Source: Lactarius indigo
Taxonomy: Eukaryota; Basidiomycota; Agaricomycetes; Russulales; Russulaceae
DNA: 64,000 nucleotides
Direction of reading: 5' to 3'
Assembly: GCA_025766275.1 (NCBI GenBank)
Contig: JAFKAC010000019.1
Location: 620,001-684,000, forward strand
Part shown: piece after piece, positions 23,182 to 34,661 of the stretch
Layout of the letters: every line of letters starts with the position of its first letter
Position numbering within the stretch: position 1 is the stretch's first letter
Notes under the pieces: model-generated
What the model was told of the DNA's origin: nothing
What the model saw: the letters and a program-made list of their open reading frames with translations, nothing else
The model's database searches: none
Translations under genes and position numbers: made by a program

Positions 23182-26100
23182 GAGCTGACAGGGAGGCCAA
23201 TTCAATGTATAGTGTTTGCGATAGTGCTATGACAATCAAAGTCCTCATTCGCCTTTACTACAAAGAAGCTCGCATAAATGTGCTGCTGGACAGCGGTGCA
23301 ACAGACAACCTAATTGACCGAAACCTAATCCAAAAACTTGGACTAGGAACCACTCCTCTGAAACCACCCAGATTGGTCCGGAATGTAGATGGATCACTAA
23401 ACAAAGATGGCACCATGACAGAAACATGCCAGCTATGGATAAAAAGAGGAGAAGAAGAAACCCCTTTCCAGTTTTTCGTAACCAGCCTGGGGGAAGACAG
23501 AATGATCTTTGGATACCCCTGGTTCGAACACGAAAACCCAGACATAGACTGGAAGAAACAAGAGCTGAAAGGAGAAGCCGTCACCATCCTGACAGGAGGG
23601 TACCGCTTCCGAAGAAAGCGACACCAAGAAGCGAAAGCAGCAGCAACCAAAACAACCTTTGACCCAGTAAAAGAAACTGCAATCCCAGAAGAATATCAGC
23701 GCCATAACAAAGTATTCTCAGACGAAGAAGCGCAGCGCTTTCCCCCAGAAAGAGAAGAAGACCATCCCATCACATTGCGACCAGATGCACCCAACAAGAT
23801 CAACTGCAAAATCTACCCCTTGACTCCAGAAGAAGACAAGGAGTTGAAGGCATATCTCGACGAAAACATAGCAAAAGGATACATCTATGAAGGAAGCTCC
23901 CCCTACGCTTCCTCCTTCTTCTTCAGAAAGAAAACAGACGGAGGGTTGCGCCCTATCCTGGACTATAGACCCCTAAACACCTGGACAATAAAAGACACTT
24001 ACCCACTACCTCTCATCTCTGACATCCTGACCAACTTAAATGGGAAAACACTGTTCTCAAAGTTCGATATCAGATGGTGGTACCATAACATCCGCATAAA
24101 AGAGGAAGACCAGTGGAAGGCAGCCTTCAAGACACCAAGGGGGCTGTTCATCCCTCGAGTCATGACCTTCAGCCTCACAAATGCACCAGCCACCTTTGCA
24201 AGAACCATGAGCAGAATACTCCGACCACTTATGGACAAATACCCAAGAGAGCTATTTGTGTACATGGACGATGTCCTGATAGCCACAGAAGAAGATACAG
24301 AACGCCACAGACAAATTGTACACGAGTTCTTGGAAATCTGTGAAAAGGAATCTTATTTCCTTAAAGCATCGAAATGCGTGTTCGAACAAAGAAAGATCCA
24401 CTACCTAGGCATTGTCATCGATGGGTCTCAAATCAAAATCGACCCAAAGAAGGTAGAAGGACTAAAAGACTGGCCAAGAGACATCAAGTCAGTCAAACAA
24501 GCAAGAAGCGTGTTGGGAACACTAAGTTATCAGCGACCCTTCATCCCCAACTTCGCTCACTTAGCAAGACCCATCACGGACACAATAAAGACGTCAGAAG
24601 GACCCTTCAGATGGACAAAGGAAGCAGCAGAAGCCTTAGAAGCTCTCATCACGCTTGTATGCAAAGACCCCATCTTATGCCAACCAGGTATGGACAAACC
24701 TTTTGAACTAGAAGTAGATGCCTCCGCTTTCGCCACAGGGGCAATCTTAACACAAAGGGACAGCCGAAACAAACCACAAGCTGTGGGATACTTCTCCAAA
24801 TCATTTTCAGAAGCGGAGCGCAACTATGACATCCATGACAGGGAACTCCTGGCAGTAATCAGAGGACTGGAACACTGGAGACACCTTCTTTTAGGGTCCC
24901 CCCACAAAATCACAGTGTTTACAGACCACAAAAACCTAGAATATTATCGCCACCCTCGACAAATCAATAGGAGAGTGGCGCGCTACATCCCCAGACTTGC
25001 AGACTATCACATCAAACTTCACCACAAACCCGGACCCCAAAACCATGCTGATGCCCTGTCAAGACGCCCTGACCACGACACCGGAGCAGGGGATAACACT
25101 GATGTAGTGGTCCTGACCCCAACCATCTTCGCAAACTCCGCTCTCTCCATAAGGATAGATGACCGGGTCATGGCACACCAATTAGACCACCAAGACACTC
25201 TGGACGAGTGGGCCGCCCCCTTCCACCTAGTAAAACAAGGCAAACACTGGTGGAGAGGTGACAAACTGGTGGTTGTGGACAACACACCGCTAAAGAGGGG
25301 GGTAATTTCCCTGTTTCACGATACAAAAACAGCTGGACACCCCGGAATAACAAAGACCTTGTGGTTAGTGTCACAAGACTATTGGTGGCCAAACATGAAA
25401 GACGACATATCTGCATATGTAAAAGGCTGTGCCACATGCCAATCAAACAAGAACTTCCCTGGGAACCCGAAACCACTGATATTCCCCATCAAGACTAACC
25501 CAGAAGCACTCCCTTTTGAAACCATCGCTCTAGACTTTATCACAAAGCTACCCCAATCAGAAGACAATGACACAATTCTCACCATCATGGATCACGACTG
25601 TTTCAAAGCAGCCTTCTTTATCCCATGCAGCGAAACAATAGACGCAGAAGGAGTGGCAAAACTCTATGCCAAAACTGTCCTGCCACACTATGGACTACCA
25701 AGAAGGGTCATCTCCGACAGAGACCCCAGATTCACAGCGAAGTTCATCAAAGAACTGTGCAGAGTGCTTGACATAGAACAAAACATCAGCACAGCATACC
25801 ACCCACAAACAGATGGACAATCAGAGCGAACAAACCAGTGGTTAGAACAGTACCTCTGAATGTTCATAAACCATCAACAAGACAATTGGACGGAGCTACT
25901 ACCACTAGCACAGTACACCCACAACTCCTGGCCAAGCGCAACCACCAAAAAGGCACCCTACGAATTAATCCTTGGGTACATCCCAAGAGTACACCAACCA
26001 GAAAGAACGACCACAGTACCAGGAACACAAGAGAGATTGGAGCGAATCCAGGAAGCCAGAAGGACCGCCCAAGCAGCAATTACCCATGCACAGTCACTCT

Positions 26101-26723
26101 ACAAAGGATCCTCTCGCTTCGAACAACACACAGAAGGAGATAGTGTGTGGCTGGATGCCAGGAACTTGAAAACAACGCACCCTAGTTTCAAGTTAGCCCC
26201 AAAAAGATATGGACCCTTCAGGGTCACAAAAAAAATCTCCGCCACCACATATGCCCTGAAACTTCCCCATCAGTGGTGGATCCACCCAGTATTCCATGCA
26301 TCACTCCTGATGCCATACAAAGAAACCTCCATACATGGAAAGAATTTTACGGAACCACCCCCAGATCTAGTAGATGGAGAACAGGAGTGGGAAGTTGAGA
26401 AAATACTAGAAACAAGACGCCACAGGAACCAGTTACAGTTCCTAATCAAGTGGAAGGGATACTCCGATGCACACAACAGTTGGGAACCAGAAAAGAACCT
26501 CAACGCCCCAGAACTTATTCAGGAACACTTTGAAAGCAACCCCAGAAGCGAAGGAGCAAAACAATGGTTAAAACGAAAGGAAGTAACAGTACGAACAGCA
26601 ACCACCTTCCCCACTAGCTTCCTCACCATGCCCTCTCGCTCCTCCTCTGTAGAACGTCTTGTTGCTCGTGCCATGGAAAGAGGCTCCTTTGACGAAACAC
26701 CCTCTGTCACACCCTCCTTGTAA
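23163..26723 (+). pseudogene. pol: Element B Pol: protease, RT, RNase H, integrase, chromodomain
   Basis: Readable domains in order: aspartic protease LLDSGATDNLI; reverse transcriptase with YMDDVLIA; RNase H EVDASAFATGAIL; integrase zinc-binding HPGITKTL...CATCQ and catalytic core ending at [10 protein letters not shown]; chromodomain FLIKWKGYSDAHNSWEP near 26440. One in-frame TGA (25857-25859) interrupts the integrase just after WLEQYL, where relatives have Arg; CGA to TGA is a CpG transition. In the RT, RWGYNN of relatives reads RWWYHN. Element D is inserted at 26718; the last visible codons (TTG TAA) belong to the LTR of D. Across D the frame continues into the third coding region. Confidence 0.88.
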
Positions 26724-27294
26724 TGCCACTACCGGGGCGTTGCGTACGACCTGTACAGAGTCAGTCGGATCGTGGTAGCGCAAGCTCCAAGGCTTGGCTT
26801 CAGCGAGATGATGCACAAGGATCACAAGGACGGTGGTCACTTGGATCGTAGAGGGAAGGCCAAGACTCGAAGATCTGGCAAAGACAAACGGGATTCGCGA
26901 GACCTGTGAATGCACAAAGGTGTTCGAGTGTAGTATTTACACAAGAAGTCTAGTCTACCGTACAAGCTAGATAGGACTAGGTTTAAATAGATAATAGTCT
27001 GTATGGCGACTACAAACAGATGGCGCCATCGTGAGTCTCGGAACAAAGGATAGGGCATAAAGGGAACAAAGGAGCATCATACTGGGAATAAAGGGAAATC
27101 ACGCGGGGTCGCATGTATTTGGGAACACGATGGAAACTAGCACATGTTGAACTTTATCAGAAGGAAACATCAATAAGTAGGGCGCGTAATAGGAACCGGA
27201 TAATCGTAAGGTCCACGTAATCGTACAGGGCTCGTATAGTGTGGGAAGGGGAATAGTGATATGCGAAAGAACAAGTCCGAGGAAAATCGTAACA
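26719..27294 (-). repeat. Element D 3' LTR
   Basis: On the minus strand begins TGTTACGATTTTCC and ends GGTAGTGGCATTACA. A G-rich polypurine tract (GACGGGGGG on the minus strand) immediately precedes it. Confidence 0.9.
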
Positions 27295-27328
27295 TTACCC
27301 CCCGTCTTGGCCTGAAGATGCCTCGACT

Positions 27329-28789
27329 TCAGGACTCTGGGTCGACAAGGTCGTAAATGTCGGCGTCGAGGTCGTTCTCTGGCCACGGAGCAATGTCGAG
27401 CCGACAGTAGTGAGTTTTGAGAAAGAAGAGGGGGCCGCGCTTTCCACATTTGCGGCACATCTCGTATTGCGGGCATCGGATTTCGTCGTGATCGGCGTTA
27501 GTGCGGAAGCATCGTCCGCACCACCTCCCTTGGGTCTCGGTGGCGATGGTTGGAGGCTCTGGGACCGTGAAGGAGGTGGACGCTTCAGTACTTATCGCCT
27601 GCCGGATGTGTTCGTCTGCTTGAGAGGTGGTAATGACCTCCTCGACCATTCCTGCACGACGGAAGATGCACCGATAAGACTGGTGCTCTTGACTTTGACA
27701 ATGTCGGCAGGCTGGTCGTGGCCTGGTGGGACAGTCGCATACGAGGTGATGGGTACTGCCGCAGTGATAGCAGCGTCGTCGGTGGGATTTGTCGGCGAGA
27801 CGGGGGAATTCTAGTGGTCCCCCTCGTCGTGGGGAAAAGGGAATGGCGTAACGGGAGTGTCGGAGGGGAGCTGGGAGGGCCGTCATTCGCGCGTACTCGT
27901 TACCAATGGTGGCAAGGGCCCCCGCATACTGAAGCCGTCTCTTAGTACTAGCCAGCATGAGGTCCACTGTGAGTCGGTCCGACCGTAGTTTGTGGGCGTC
28001 TTCCTCCAATTTTTCGCATTTCTCATCGATCTCTTTGAGCGCGAGAAGCCCGGTACGCAACCTAGTGACTTCGGCTGTGAGTCGTGGGGAGTTAAGCTCG
28101 ATGAGGGTTTCGTCTAAGGCACAGGCGCGGATGTCGTGGGGGTCGAAGAACTGGAGTTGTTCAGCCGTGAAGGGAGGTGCCAAGACGTTAGGCCTAAGCG
28201 ACGAGAGATAAACGGTTTCCCCGTAGTGCGGTTGTCCGGCGCCCATCGTCCCTACTACCTCGGTGAATCCTTTGCGATAGTAGATATACTTCGCAGTATT
28301 GGATCCTCCGTCGGGTAGTGGGATCTGTAAGGGGTAGAACTTCGGGGTGCCTAGTGTGTTCGGGAAAAAGGGGGCGCCAGGGTCATCAGAGTTGTCAGGA
28401 GGGGAATCAGGTCGATTGTAGTCAATGGGTGTGTGGACACGGACTGGAGTGAAGGGTTCGAGTGGTGGTGGTGGTGTGGAAGGTGAGGAAGATGGTGGTG
28501 AGGGTGCGGGTGGTTCTGGCGGGGGAGTGTGTGACTGTGGAGGAGGTGTGGGGGAATATTGTCCCTCTTCTGGCGTTGACGGGGTGAGTTCTCCCGGTTC
28601 TCGTTCTAGAGTTTGGGAGATGATGGGGACGGGATTGATGGTCATGGTGCTTTGGGGAGATGGTGGTGGTGATAGTCGGGGAATGTTTGAGAGGTCGATG
28701 GTAACAATCCCTCGTTCGAGGGCTATTTCAAGTTGCGGGTTGCTGAGGACTTGAACTAGAGTGGTGTCGAAGACTGGCGTGTTTGTCAT
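27329..28789 (-). CDS. Element D third ORF: zinc-knuckle, coiled-coil protein
   Basis: 486 codons from the ATG at 28789, in the same frame as pol and 13 codons after the pol TAA (28829-28831). Layout: Pro-rich N-terminus (residues 30-120); small domain containing DPGAPFF and GQPHYGETVYL; LTAEVTRLRTGLLALKEID starting a predicted coiled coil; then CYHCGSTHHLVCDC and CRHCQSQEHQSYRC knuckles, a third Cys/His cluster CGRCF...CRKCGKRGP...H..C, and C-terminal IYDLVD. Homologous to the third regions of B and C. The role is unknown. The position is that of env in retroviruses, but there is no signal peptide or membrane segment; nucleic-acid binding is a reasonable inference from the knuckles. It might be expressed by reinitiation, readthrough or a spliced RNA. 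Confidence 0.8.
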   Translation of the reverse strand: MTNTPVFDTTLVQVLSNPQLEIALERGIVTIDLSNIPRLSPPPSPQSTMTINPVPIISQTLEREPGELTPSTPEEGQYSPTPPPQSHTPPPEPPAPSPPSSSPSTPPPPLEPFTPVRVHTPIDYNRPDSPPDNSDDPGAPFFPNTLGTPKFYPLQIPLPDGGSNTAKYIYYRKGFTEVVGTMGAGQPHYGETVYLSSLRPNVLAPPFTAEQLQFFDPHDIRACALDETLIELNSPRLTAEVTRLRTGLLALKEIDEKCEKLEEDAHKLRSDRLTVDLMLASTKRRLQYAGALATIGNEYARMTALPAPLRHSRYAIPFSPRRGGPLEFPRLADKSHRRRCYHCGSTHHLVCDCPTRPRPACRHCQSQEHQSYRCIFRRAGMVEEVITTSQADEHIRQAISTEASTSFTVPEPPTIATETQGRWCGRCFRTNADHDEIRCPQYEMCRKCGKRGPLFFLKTHYCRLDIAPWPENDLDADIYDLVDPES

Positions 28790-28828
28790 TGTGAGATTGG
28801 GGAACTTCAAGGGTGGTCGAGTCCCTTC

Positions 28829-31800
28829 TTATATTGTTCGTCCAGCCCCCTTGGCGGATGGATGTTGTCTATAGTAGTCCCTGATGGCGTCTGTGGCATT
28901 GGTCATGTTGGTTGCAGGCTCCCACGTATTGTCACTTGGTGGGAATCCTTTCCACTTTACCAGGTAGTGGAGTTTGCGCCCTCGTCCTCGTACCTGGGCG
29001 TCTTCAATGCGCTCCACCTCATACTCCTCTTCTCCATCGATAAGGTCAGGCGGAGGTCGGGTGAAGTTTGCGCCATGCATCTCCGTCTCCTTATACGATG
29101 TGAGGAGGTTCGCATGGAATACCGGATGGATCTTCCATGTAGTGGGGAGTTCGAGTTTGTAAGAAACATCTGATAGGACCTTCGTTATCTTGAATGGTCT
29201 GTGTCTTTTTGGGGCTAGTTTACTTGTGGGGTAGAAGGTACGAAGGTTCGTCCCTTCTAGCCATACTTGGTCTCCTTGTTGATAGGGTGTGAACCCTGTT
29301 TTGCCTCGTTGCATCATAAGGCGTTGCGCGTGTTTAATGCTGTCCTGGGCATGTTGCCTAAGTACTAGCAGTTCTTCCAATCGTTGGTCCACGGCTGGGC
29401 AGTTCGACGGTTTGGGGCTCCAAGTGGTTCGCGGTTCCCATCCCATAAGGAGCGAGAATGGGGAGTGTTTGGTTGTAGCATTTGCCCAGGAGTTGTGCGC
29501 GAATTGTGCCATTGGTAGGACTTCTGCCCAATTGTCTTGCCTTACATTGCACCAGTGTTGTAAGTATTGTTCCAGCCATTGGTTGGTGCGTTCCGACTGG
29601 CCATCGGTCTGGGGGTGGTATGCCGAGGATATGTTTTGCTGTATCCCCAGCGTGTGGCACAGTTGTCTCATGAAAGTAGACACAAATCTGGGGTCTCGAT
29701 CGGATATGATTTTTCTGGGTAGGCCGTAATGAGGGTATACGTGTTGGAGATAAAGTTTGGCCACTCCTTCTGACGTGATGGTTTCATTGCAAGGAATGAA
29801 TATTGATGCTTTTGAGCAATCGTGGTCGGTGATGGTGAGAATCGAATCGAATCCATTGGATACGGGGAGTTTGACTATGAAATCCATTGCTACCACTTCG
29901 AAGGGTTCGGCTGTTGGATCTGTGGTAATAGGGAACAGGTGGGGCTTTTGTCGGTGAGAGTTAATCTTGTTGCTTTGACAGGTGGCACATCCCTTGACGT
30001 ACGCTTCCACGTCTTTTCGCATATTTGGCCACCAGAAGTCGCGTCGTACCAGTTCTAGAGTATTGGCGATTCCTGGGTGTCCAGCGCTTGGAGTGTTGTG
30101 GAAAAAGGTGATTACCCCCCGCTTAAGGTCGTTGTTTCCCACAACAACGAGGGTGTCGCCCTTCCACCATAGCCCATCGTGCTTTTTTAGGTTATGGGGT
30201 TCGACCCATGGGAGTACTGCCGATTCTTCCATGCTTTGAGTAATTTGGGTCCATATGTCCATATCGTGCATGGACGTCTGGGTGACCTTTAGGAACACTT
30301 CTTCTGGTAGTACCGTGACCTGGTCGTTGTCCGTTGTTCCATTGGCATAGTCGGGGCGTCGCGATAGGGAGTCTGCTTGGGTATTCTTGGTGCCGGGGAT
30401 GTGCTTAAGCACGAAGTTGTATTCAGAGAGCTCCTGAAATTCCCGTGCCACGCGCCTACTAATTTTTTTTGGTTCCTTCCAATATTGGAGGTTGGCATGA
30501 TCGGTGTGGATGGTTATCAGGTGAGGGGAGCCGATGAGATACGTGCGCCATGTTCGTAGGGCTTTGACGATGGCTAGTAATTCTCTGTCATAGATGTCGT
30601 AGTTACGCTCTGCTTTGGTTAGTGATTCCGAATAGAACGCCACTGGGTGTAGCTTCTGGTCTTCTCCCTTTTGATTTAGTACCGCTCCTAGGGCGTAGCT
30701 CGAGGCGTCGACCTCTATTTCAAAGGGTTGGTTGAGTTTTGGGAATAGAAGTACAGGTTCGGAGCTAATTCGTTCCTTAATAGTGTCGAACGCTTCTTGC
30801 CGGAACTTCGTCCATTCCCATGGTATATCCTTCTTTGTAAGGTCGTGGAGTGGTCTCGCTATCGTGGAGAATCCTCTTATAAATCGTCGGTAGAAGTTGC
30901 AGAAGCCTAGAAAGGCTCGTACTTCTTTTAGGGTCTTCGGTGTTTTCCAATCCCGTATGCCCTGTACTTTTACTGGGTCCATTCGCAGCTTGCCATGTCC
31001 GATGATCAGGCCTAGGTATTCCACTTCATAAACCTCGAATACGCATTTCTCTGGTTTGATGTATAGATCGTGTTTGTCACATAGATCCAGGACGCGATGT
31101 AGGATCTGCCGATGATGGGCACGATTGTCTGCTGTTGCAATCAGAATATCGTCCATGTAGACGATAACTTCTCCGGTCAGTACCAGTTCCCGGAATATGG
31201 TGTCCATCATGGTTTGGAAGGTACTGGGGGAGTTGGTAAGGCCGAAGAACATGACTCGTGGTTCGAATAATCCCTGGTTGGTTTTGAACGCCGCTTTCCA
31301 TTCGTCACCCAGTTTGATTCGAACGTTATTGTACCCCCATCGGATATCAAGCTTGGAGTAAAGTCGTGCTTCTCGGATCCGATCGATAAGTTCAGGGATC
31401 AAGGGGAGTGGGTAGTGGTTCTTCACGGTTAGTTTGTTGAGGCGGCGATAGTCCTGTACCGGCCGCAGTTTCCCGTCCTTCTTCTTGATGAAGAAGAAGG
31501 GGGAAGCATAGGGGGATTTTGACGGTTGGATGTATTTTTTGCCGAGGTGTTCGGTTATGAATTCGGACAGTGTTTCGGTTTCGGGGATCATAAGTGGGTA
31601 TACCTTGCAGTCCATGGTTTCAGGGGCAGTTGGAATCAGATCAATGGCGTGGTCCCATGTCCGTGAAGGGGGAAAGCGTTGGGAGGCTTCTTCGCTAAAG
31701 ACTTTATGGTGTCTACGATACTCTTCAGGAACTAGTTCTTCAAAGGTCTTTTGTGGCTTCTTGGCTGCCTCCTGTTGCGCAAGTTCCGAAGCTGTTGTTG

Positions 31801-32371
31801 TTTTTCGCAGTCGGATGAGTGGCGTTTCTTCTCCTTCCAGTTGCTCCCAGGCCAATTCGTCAAGTTGATACGTCTCCAATGCCTTAATGGTAGCTTCCAT
31901 AGGCATGGCTTCATCTGACAAATTCAGGCTGGTAATTACTACCGGTTGGAATTCTTCATCGAGGGTGGCATCTCGCCAGTGGAACTTTGGTTCGAAGGCT
32001 GTGAACCAAGGGTATCCGAGTATGACTTCATCGTTTCCTAGGTCGGTGATAAGAAACCGGAGATGTTGGGTTTTTCCTCCTGTCTTGACCGTGAGGTCGG
32101 TGAAGGAAGTGATTTCCCCTCCTTGATTGTGGGTTCCATCCACATTCCATATTTTGATGGGACGTTCGGTAGCTAGCCAGGCTATCTTTAGTCGTTTCAG
32201 GAGGTTTGCGCTTATAAAATTATTGGTGGCGCCGGAATCAATGAGGACGTTTCGTTCGGCCGTCACGTGAGCAGATTTGAACAGAACTGGAATTCGCATG
32301 GATCGGAATCTGCTATTGTACACGCTAAGTTTTAATGCTCTAGCCCAGGCTGCCGGGTTTAAGCGTTCAGA
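28829..32371 (-). CDS. pol: Element D Pol: protease, RT, RNase H, integrase, chromodomain
   Basis: The frame is open from the shift site at 32371 to TAA at 28829, over 1170 codons. Protease [11 protein letters not shown] (about 32245); RT with YMDDILIA near 31150; RNase [14 protein letters not shown] near 30690; integrase [20 protein letters not shown] with GCATCQ, core through DRDPRF and [10 protein letters not shown]; chromodomain [16 protein letters not shown] near 28930. No premature stop; the catalytic residues I can check are present. It would be made as a Gag-Pol fusion by -1 shift. Chromodomain elements of this type usually integrate into repressive chromatin. Confidence 0.92.
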   Translation of the reverse strand, partial: SERLNPAAWARALKLSVYNSRFRSMRIPVLFKSAHVTAERNVLIDSGATNNFISANLLKRLKIAWLATERPIKIWNVDGTHNQGGEITSFTDLTVKTGGKTQHLRFLITDLGNDEVILGYPWFTAFEPKFHWRDATLDEEFQPVVITSLNLSDEAMPMEATIKALETYQLDELAWEQLEGEETPLIRLRKTTTASELAQQEAAKKPQKTFEELVPEEYRRHHKVFSEEASQRFPPSRTWDHAIDLIPTAPETMDCKVYPLMIPETETLSEFITEHLGKKYIQPSKSPYASPFFFIKKKDGKLRPVQDYRRLNKLTVKNHYPLPLIPELIDRIREARLYSKLDIRWGYNNVRIKLGDEWKAAFKTNQGLFEPRVMFFGLTNSPSTFQTMMDTIFRELVLTGEVIVYMDDILIATADNRAHHRQILHRVLDLCDKHDLYIKPEKCVFEVYEVEYLGLIIGHGKLRMDPVKVQGIRDWKTPKTLKEVRAFLGFCNFYRRFIRGFSTIARPLHDLTKKDIPWEWTKFRQEAFDTIKERISSEPVLLFPKLNQPFEIEVDASSYALGAVLNQKGEDQKLHPVAFYSESLTKAERNYDIYDRELLAIVKALRTWRTYLIGSPHLITIHTDHANLQYWKEPKKISRRVAREFQELSEYNFVLKHIPGTKNTQADSLSRRPDYANGTTDNDQVTVLPEEVFLKVTQTSMHDMDIWTQITQSMEESAVLPWVEPHNLKKHDGLWWKGDTLVVVGNNDLKRGVITFFHNTPSAGHPGIANTLELVRRDFWWPNMRKDVEAYVKGCATCQSNKINSHRQKPHLFPITTDPTAEPFEVVAMDFIVKLPVSNGFDSILTITDHDCSKASIFIPCNETITSEGVAKLYLQHVYPHYGLPRKIISDRDPRFVSTFMRQLCHTLGIQQNISSAYHPQTDGQSERTNQWLEQYLQHWCNVRQDNWAEVLPMAQFAHNSWANATTKHSPFSLLMGWEPRTTWSPKPSNCPAVDQRLEELLVLRQHAQDSIKHAQRLMMQRGKTGFTPYQQGDQVWLEGTNLRTFYPTSKLAPKRHRPFKITKVLSDVSYKLELPTTWKIHPVFHANLLTSYKETEMHGANFTRPPPDLIDGEEEYEVERIEDAQVRGRGRKLHYLVKWKGFPPSDNTWEPATNMTNATDAIRDYYRQHPSAKGAGRTI

Positions 32372-34059
32372 AAATCCTTCTTCTGGCCAAATAATTTGTC
32401 CACCATTAATTCTCGTACTTCCGGGGATTGAGCGAATAGCGCTGCTACCTGGGCGTCCACTTGTTCTTCATTAGAAAGGGGGCGTGATGTGGTCATGGAG
32501 ATAGTGGCGGTTGTGGGGGTGTTGGTTGCGGGAGTTGTGGCTTCAGTTGTTTTGATGGTGGTAGACTTCTGGGGACAGTTGCGGGAAATATGCCCTTGTC
32601 CTCGACAGCGGAAGCATCTTCCTTCTTTTTGCAACTGCAGTTTTTCGGTGTCTGTTAGAGCGGCTCTAGCTCTCGTGCGGCTAACATCCATCGCATTAGG
32701 ATCTCGGTTTTTGTTTAATGCTGACAACCACTGGTCACGGGATGCTCCCCCTCGTTTGTTGTTTCCTCCTTTCGTGAGTTTGTCTTTTAGGAGGAGGTAT
32801 TCGGCTTGTTGCAGTGTTACGGCTGCTTTCCAGTCATCCCATGTGATCGGATGGTGGAACTTGATTGCGTTTATGACGAGGGCGTTGGGGAGTCCCTTCT
32901 GGAAAATTTCTAACGTGGTGGCTTCGTCTTTGTTGTATCCTGCCTTGTTGGCGAGATTCGAGAACTTTGCGATATATGTATCGATGTCTTCTTTTTCCAT
33001 CCTTAGAGTTTGGATGGAGTGTCGGGCCTTCTGTTGTTGCGTGGTATCGGTGTAGGCCTGAATGAATCGTGCTTCGATGGTGTCCCAAAGGTTTTCTTCG
33101 TTTAGGGCCACTCCTGCTACTAGTTGGGCGACAAGCCACTGAATTTGTTCTTCGACCCAGTCATCCACGAGGGGGCCTCGGATGTAGGAGAGGAGGGTCA
33201 TTGCGCGGGAGTATGGGACCACCAGTTGTTGCATGGTGGGATTCATTCCTCGATAGAGGGAGAAGGCGTTGAGAAACGCCCGACTTGATTCCCGATCTCC
33301 TGCAAACTCCGGTGGGGCGTTCCCTCCGAGTCTTCCGTTAAGGAGTCCCGGGACTGCTCCTCCTCCTGCAGCTGCGCCTCCACCTCCAGGCGCGCCACCT
33401 CCACCTCCAGGCGCACCGCCTCCACCTCCAGGCGCACCGCCTCCACCTCCAGGCGCACCGCCTCCACCTCCAGGTGCACCGCCTCCATGATGGCTTCCTG
33501 GGCCTCCTGGAGGGCCGCTTCCACCTGCCGGTGCACTTCCTCCCACAGGATGTCCTCCACCACTTGGAGCAGCCGTAGAGGAGGACGTCCCTCCACTGGG
33601 TTGGCCGCTTCCTGACTGGGTGAGGGTGGTTGCGAGTTGGGATTGGGTGGTGGACATGTCGGCATATGATGCGAAATCAACGGTTCTGGTGATAGTGGGT
33701 GTGAGAGTGGGGTCTGGGTTTTCGCTATCTGAGTCGGGTTCTGCGACGTCAGAGTCGACGTCAATGCCTTGTATCTGGGTTTTCCCTGGTCCGAGCCCAA
33801 GGGATGCGGGTACTGGTTTGATTGAGTACCAAGAGTTCTTTTTGTCTGAATAGGCGATGTAGGCCCAGACGTGTTGATCTTCGATATATTCGATGGGTTC
33901 GTAGGTGTTTTTATCAGGGTCGAAGACGTAGTAGCCTGTGTCGTGAGGAGTGTTCCTCCAAGTGGCCGTTCCTTTGATCGAGGATCGGAGGTCGTCGTCG
34001 GTGTGTCGTTCCAGGTATTCCTGGACAAACTTGGTTCTGCTTCGGCTGGTGAGGGCCAC
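32359..34059 (-). CDS. gag: Element D Gag
   Basis: 566 codons. The N-terminal domain resembles that of C and B ([17 protein letters not shown]...WAYI). A Gly/Ala/Pro repeat (about residues 180-230) follows, encoded by a 21-bp tandem repeat, then the Gag core (about 240-420) and zinc knuckle [14 protein letters not shown] near 500. The open frame begins GTG GCC CTC ACC AGC CGA, closely matching GTG GCC GTA ACA ACA AGA in element C. No ATG lies in frame before the conserved region, so GUG initiation is the simplest reading. It begins eight bases after the primer site, leaving an extremely short leader. Confidence 0.88.
   Translation of the reverse strand: MALTSRSRTKFVQEYLERHTDDDLRSSIKGTATWRNTPHDTGYYVFDPDKNTYEPIEYIEDQHVWAYIAYSDKKNSWYSIKPVPASLGLGPGKTQIQGIDVDSDVAEPDSDSENPDPTLTPTITRTVDFASYADMSTTQSQLATTLTQSGSGQPSGGTSSSTAAPSGGGHPVGGSAPAGGSGPPGGPGSHHGGGAPGGGGGAPGGGGGAPGGGGGAPGGGGGAPGGGGAAAGGGAVPGLLNGRLGGNAPPEFAGDRESSRAFLNAFSLYRGMNPTMQQLVVPYSRAMTLLSYIRGPLVDDWVEEQIQWLVAQLVAGVALNEENLWDTIEARFIQAYTDTTQQQKARHSIQTLRMEKEDIDTYIAKFSNLANKAGYNKDEATTLEIFQKGLPNALVINAIKFHHPITWDDWKAAVTLQQAEYLLLKDKLTKGGNNKRGGASRDQWLSALNKNRDPNAMDVSRTRARAALTDTEKLQLQKEGRCFRCRGQGHISRNCPQKSTTIKTTEATTPATNTPTTATISMTTSRPLSNEEQVDAQVAALFAQSPEVRELMVDKLFGQKKDFLNA
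32371..32377 (-). promoter_or_regulatory. Element D -1 ribosomal frameshift heptamer
   Basis: On the minus strand, G GAT TTT in gag phase, three codons before the end of gag. The -1 frame is open through to protease. Same heptamer as in B. Confidence 0.7.
33370..33490 (-). repeat. 21-bp minisatellite in element D gag
   Basis: About five copies of a 21-bp unit encoding GGGGAPG. The frame is maintained. Confidence 0.85.
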
Positions 34060-34067
34060 GGTGTAAG

Positions 34068-34078
34068 AGACTAGACTT
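34068..34078 (-). promoter_or_regulatory. Element D primer-binding site, self-complementary to the LTR
   Basis: On the minus strand AAGTCTAGTCT, two bases inside the 5' LTR end. Its exact complement AGACTAGACTT occurs in the 5' LTR at 34308-34318. The predicted RNA start is at or near 34318. Confidence 0.75.
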
Positions 34079-34080
34079 AA

Positions 34081-34656
34081 TGTAACGCCACTACCGGGGC
34101 GTTGCGTACGACCTGTACAGAGTCAGTCGGATCGTGGTAGCGCAAGCTCCAAGGCTTGGCTTCAGCGAGATGATGCACAAGGATCACAAGGACGGTGGTC
34201 ACTTGGATCGTAGAGGGAAGGCCAAGACTCGAAGATCTGGCAAAGACAAACGGGATTCGCGAGACCTGTGAATGCACAAAGGTGTTCGAGTGTAGTATTT
34301 ACACAAGAAGTCTAGTCTACCGTACAAGCTAGATAGGACTAGGTTTAAATAGATAATAGTCTGTATGGCGACTACAAACAGATGGTGCCATCGTGAGTCT
34401 TGGAACAAAGGATAGGGCATAAAGGGAACAAAGGAGCATCATACTGGGAATAAAGGGAAATCACGCGGGGTCGCATGTATTTGGGAACACGACGGAAACT
34501 AGCACATGTCGAACTTTATCAGAAGGAAACATCGATAAGTAGGGCGCGTAATAGGAACCGGATAATTGTAAGGTCCATGTAATCGTACAGGGCTCGTATA
34601 GTGTGGGAAGGGGAATAGTGATATGCGAAAGAACGAGTCCGAGGAAAATCGTAACA
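34081..34656 (-). repeat. Element D 5' LTR
   Basis: Same length as the 3' LTR. It contains the primer-pairing site at 34308-34318, followed (minus strand) by CTTG as in element C. Confidence 0.9.
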
Positions 34657-34661
34657 CTCCT

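Larger units (their letters stand above)
26719..34656 (-). mobile_element. LTR element D, complete and with all ORFs open
   Basis: LTRs of 576 bp (34081-34656 is the 5' LTR, 26719-27294 the 3' LTR) are flanked by CTCCT (26714-26718, 34657-34661). It lies antisense to B, at the junction of B's pol and third region. Gag, Pol and the third ORF have no premature stops, so D is the best candidate for an active element here. The LTRs differ at nine positions by eye, all CpG transitions. Confidence 0.92.

Noticed and set aside
27329..28789. Third ORF as a retroviral-type envelope
   Set aside because: No signal peptide, transmembrane segment or cleavage site; Cys/His clusters are knuckle-type.
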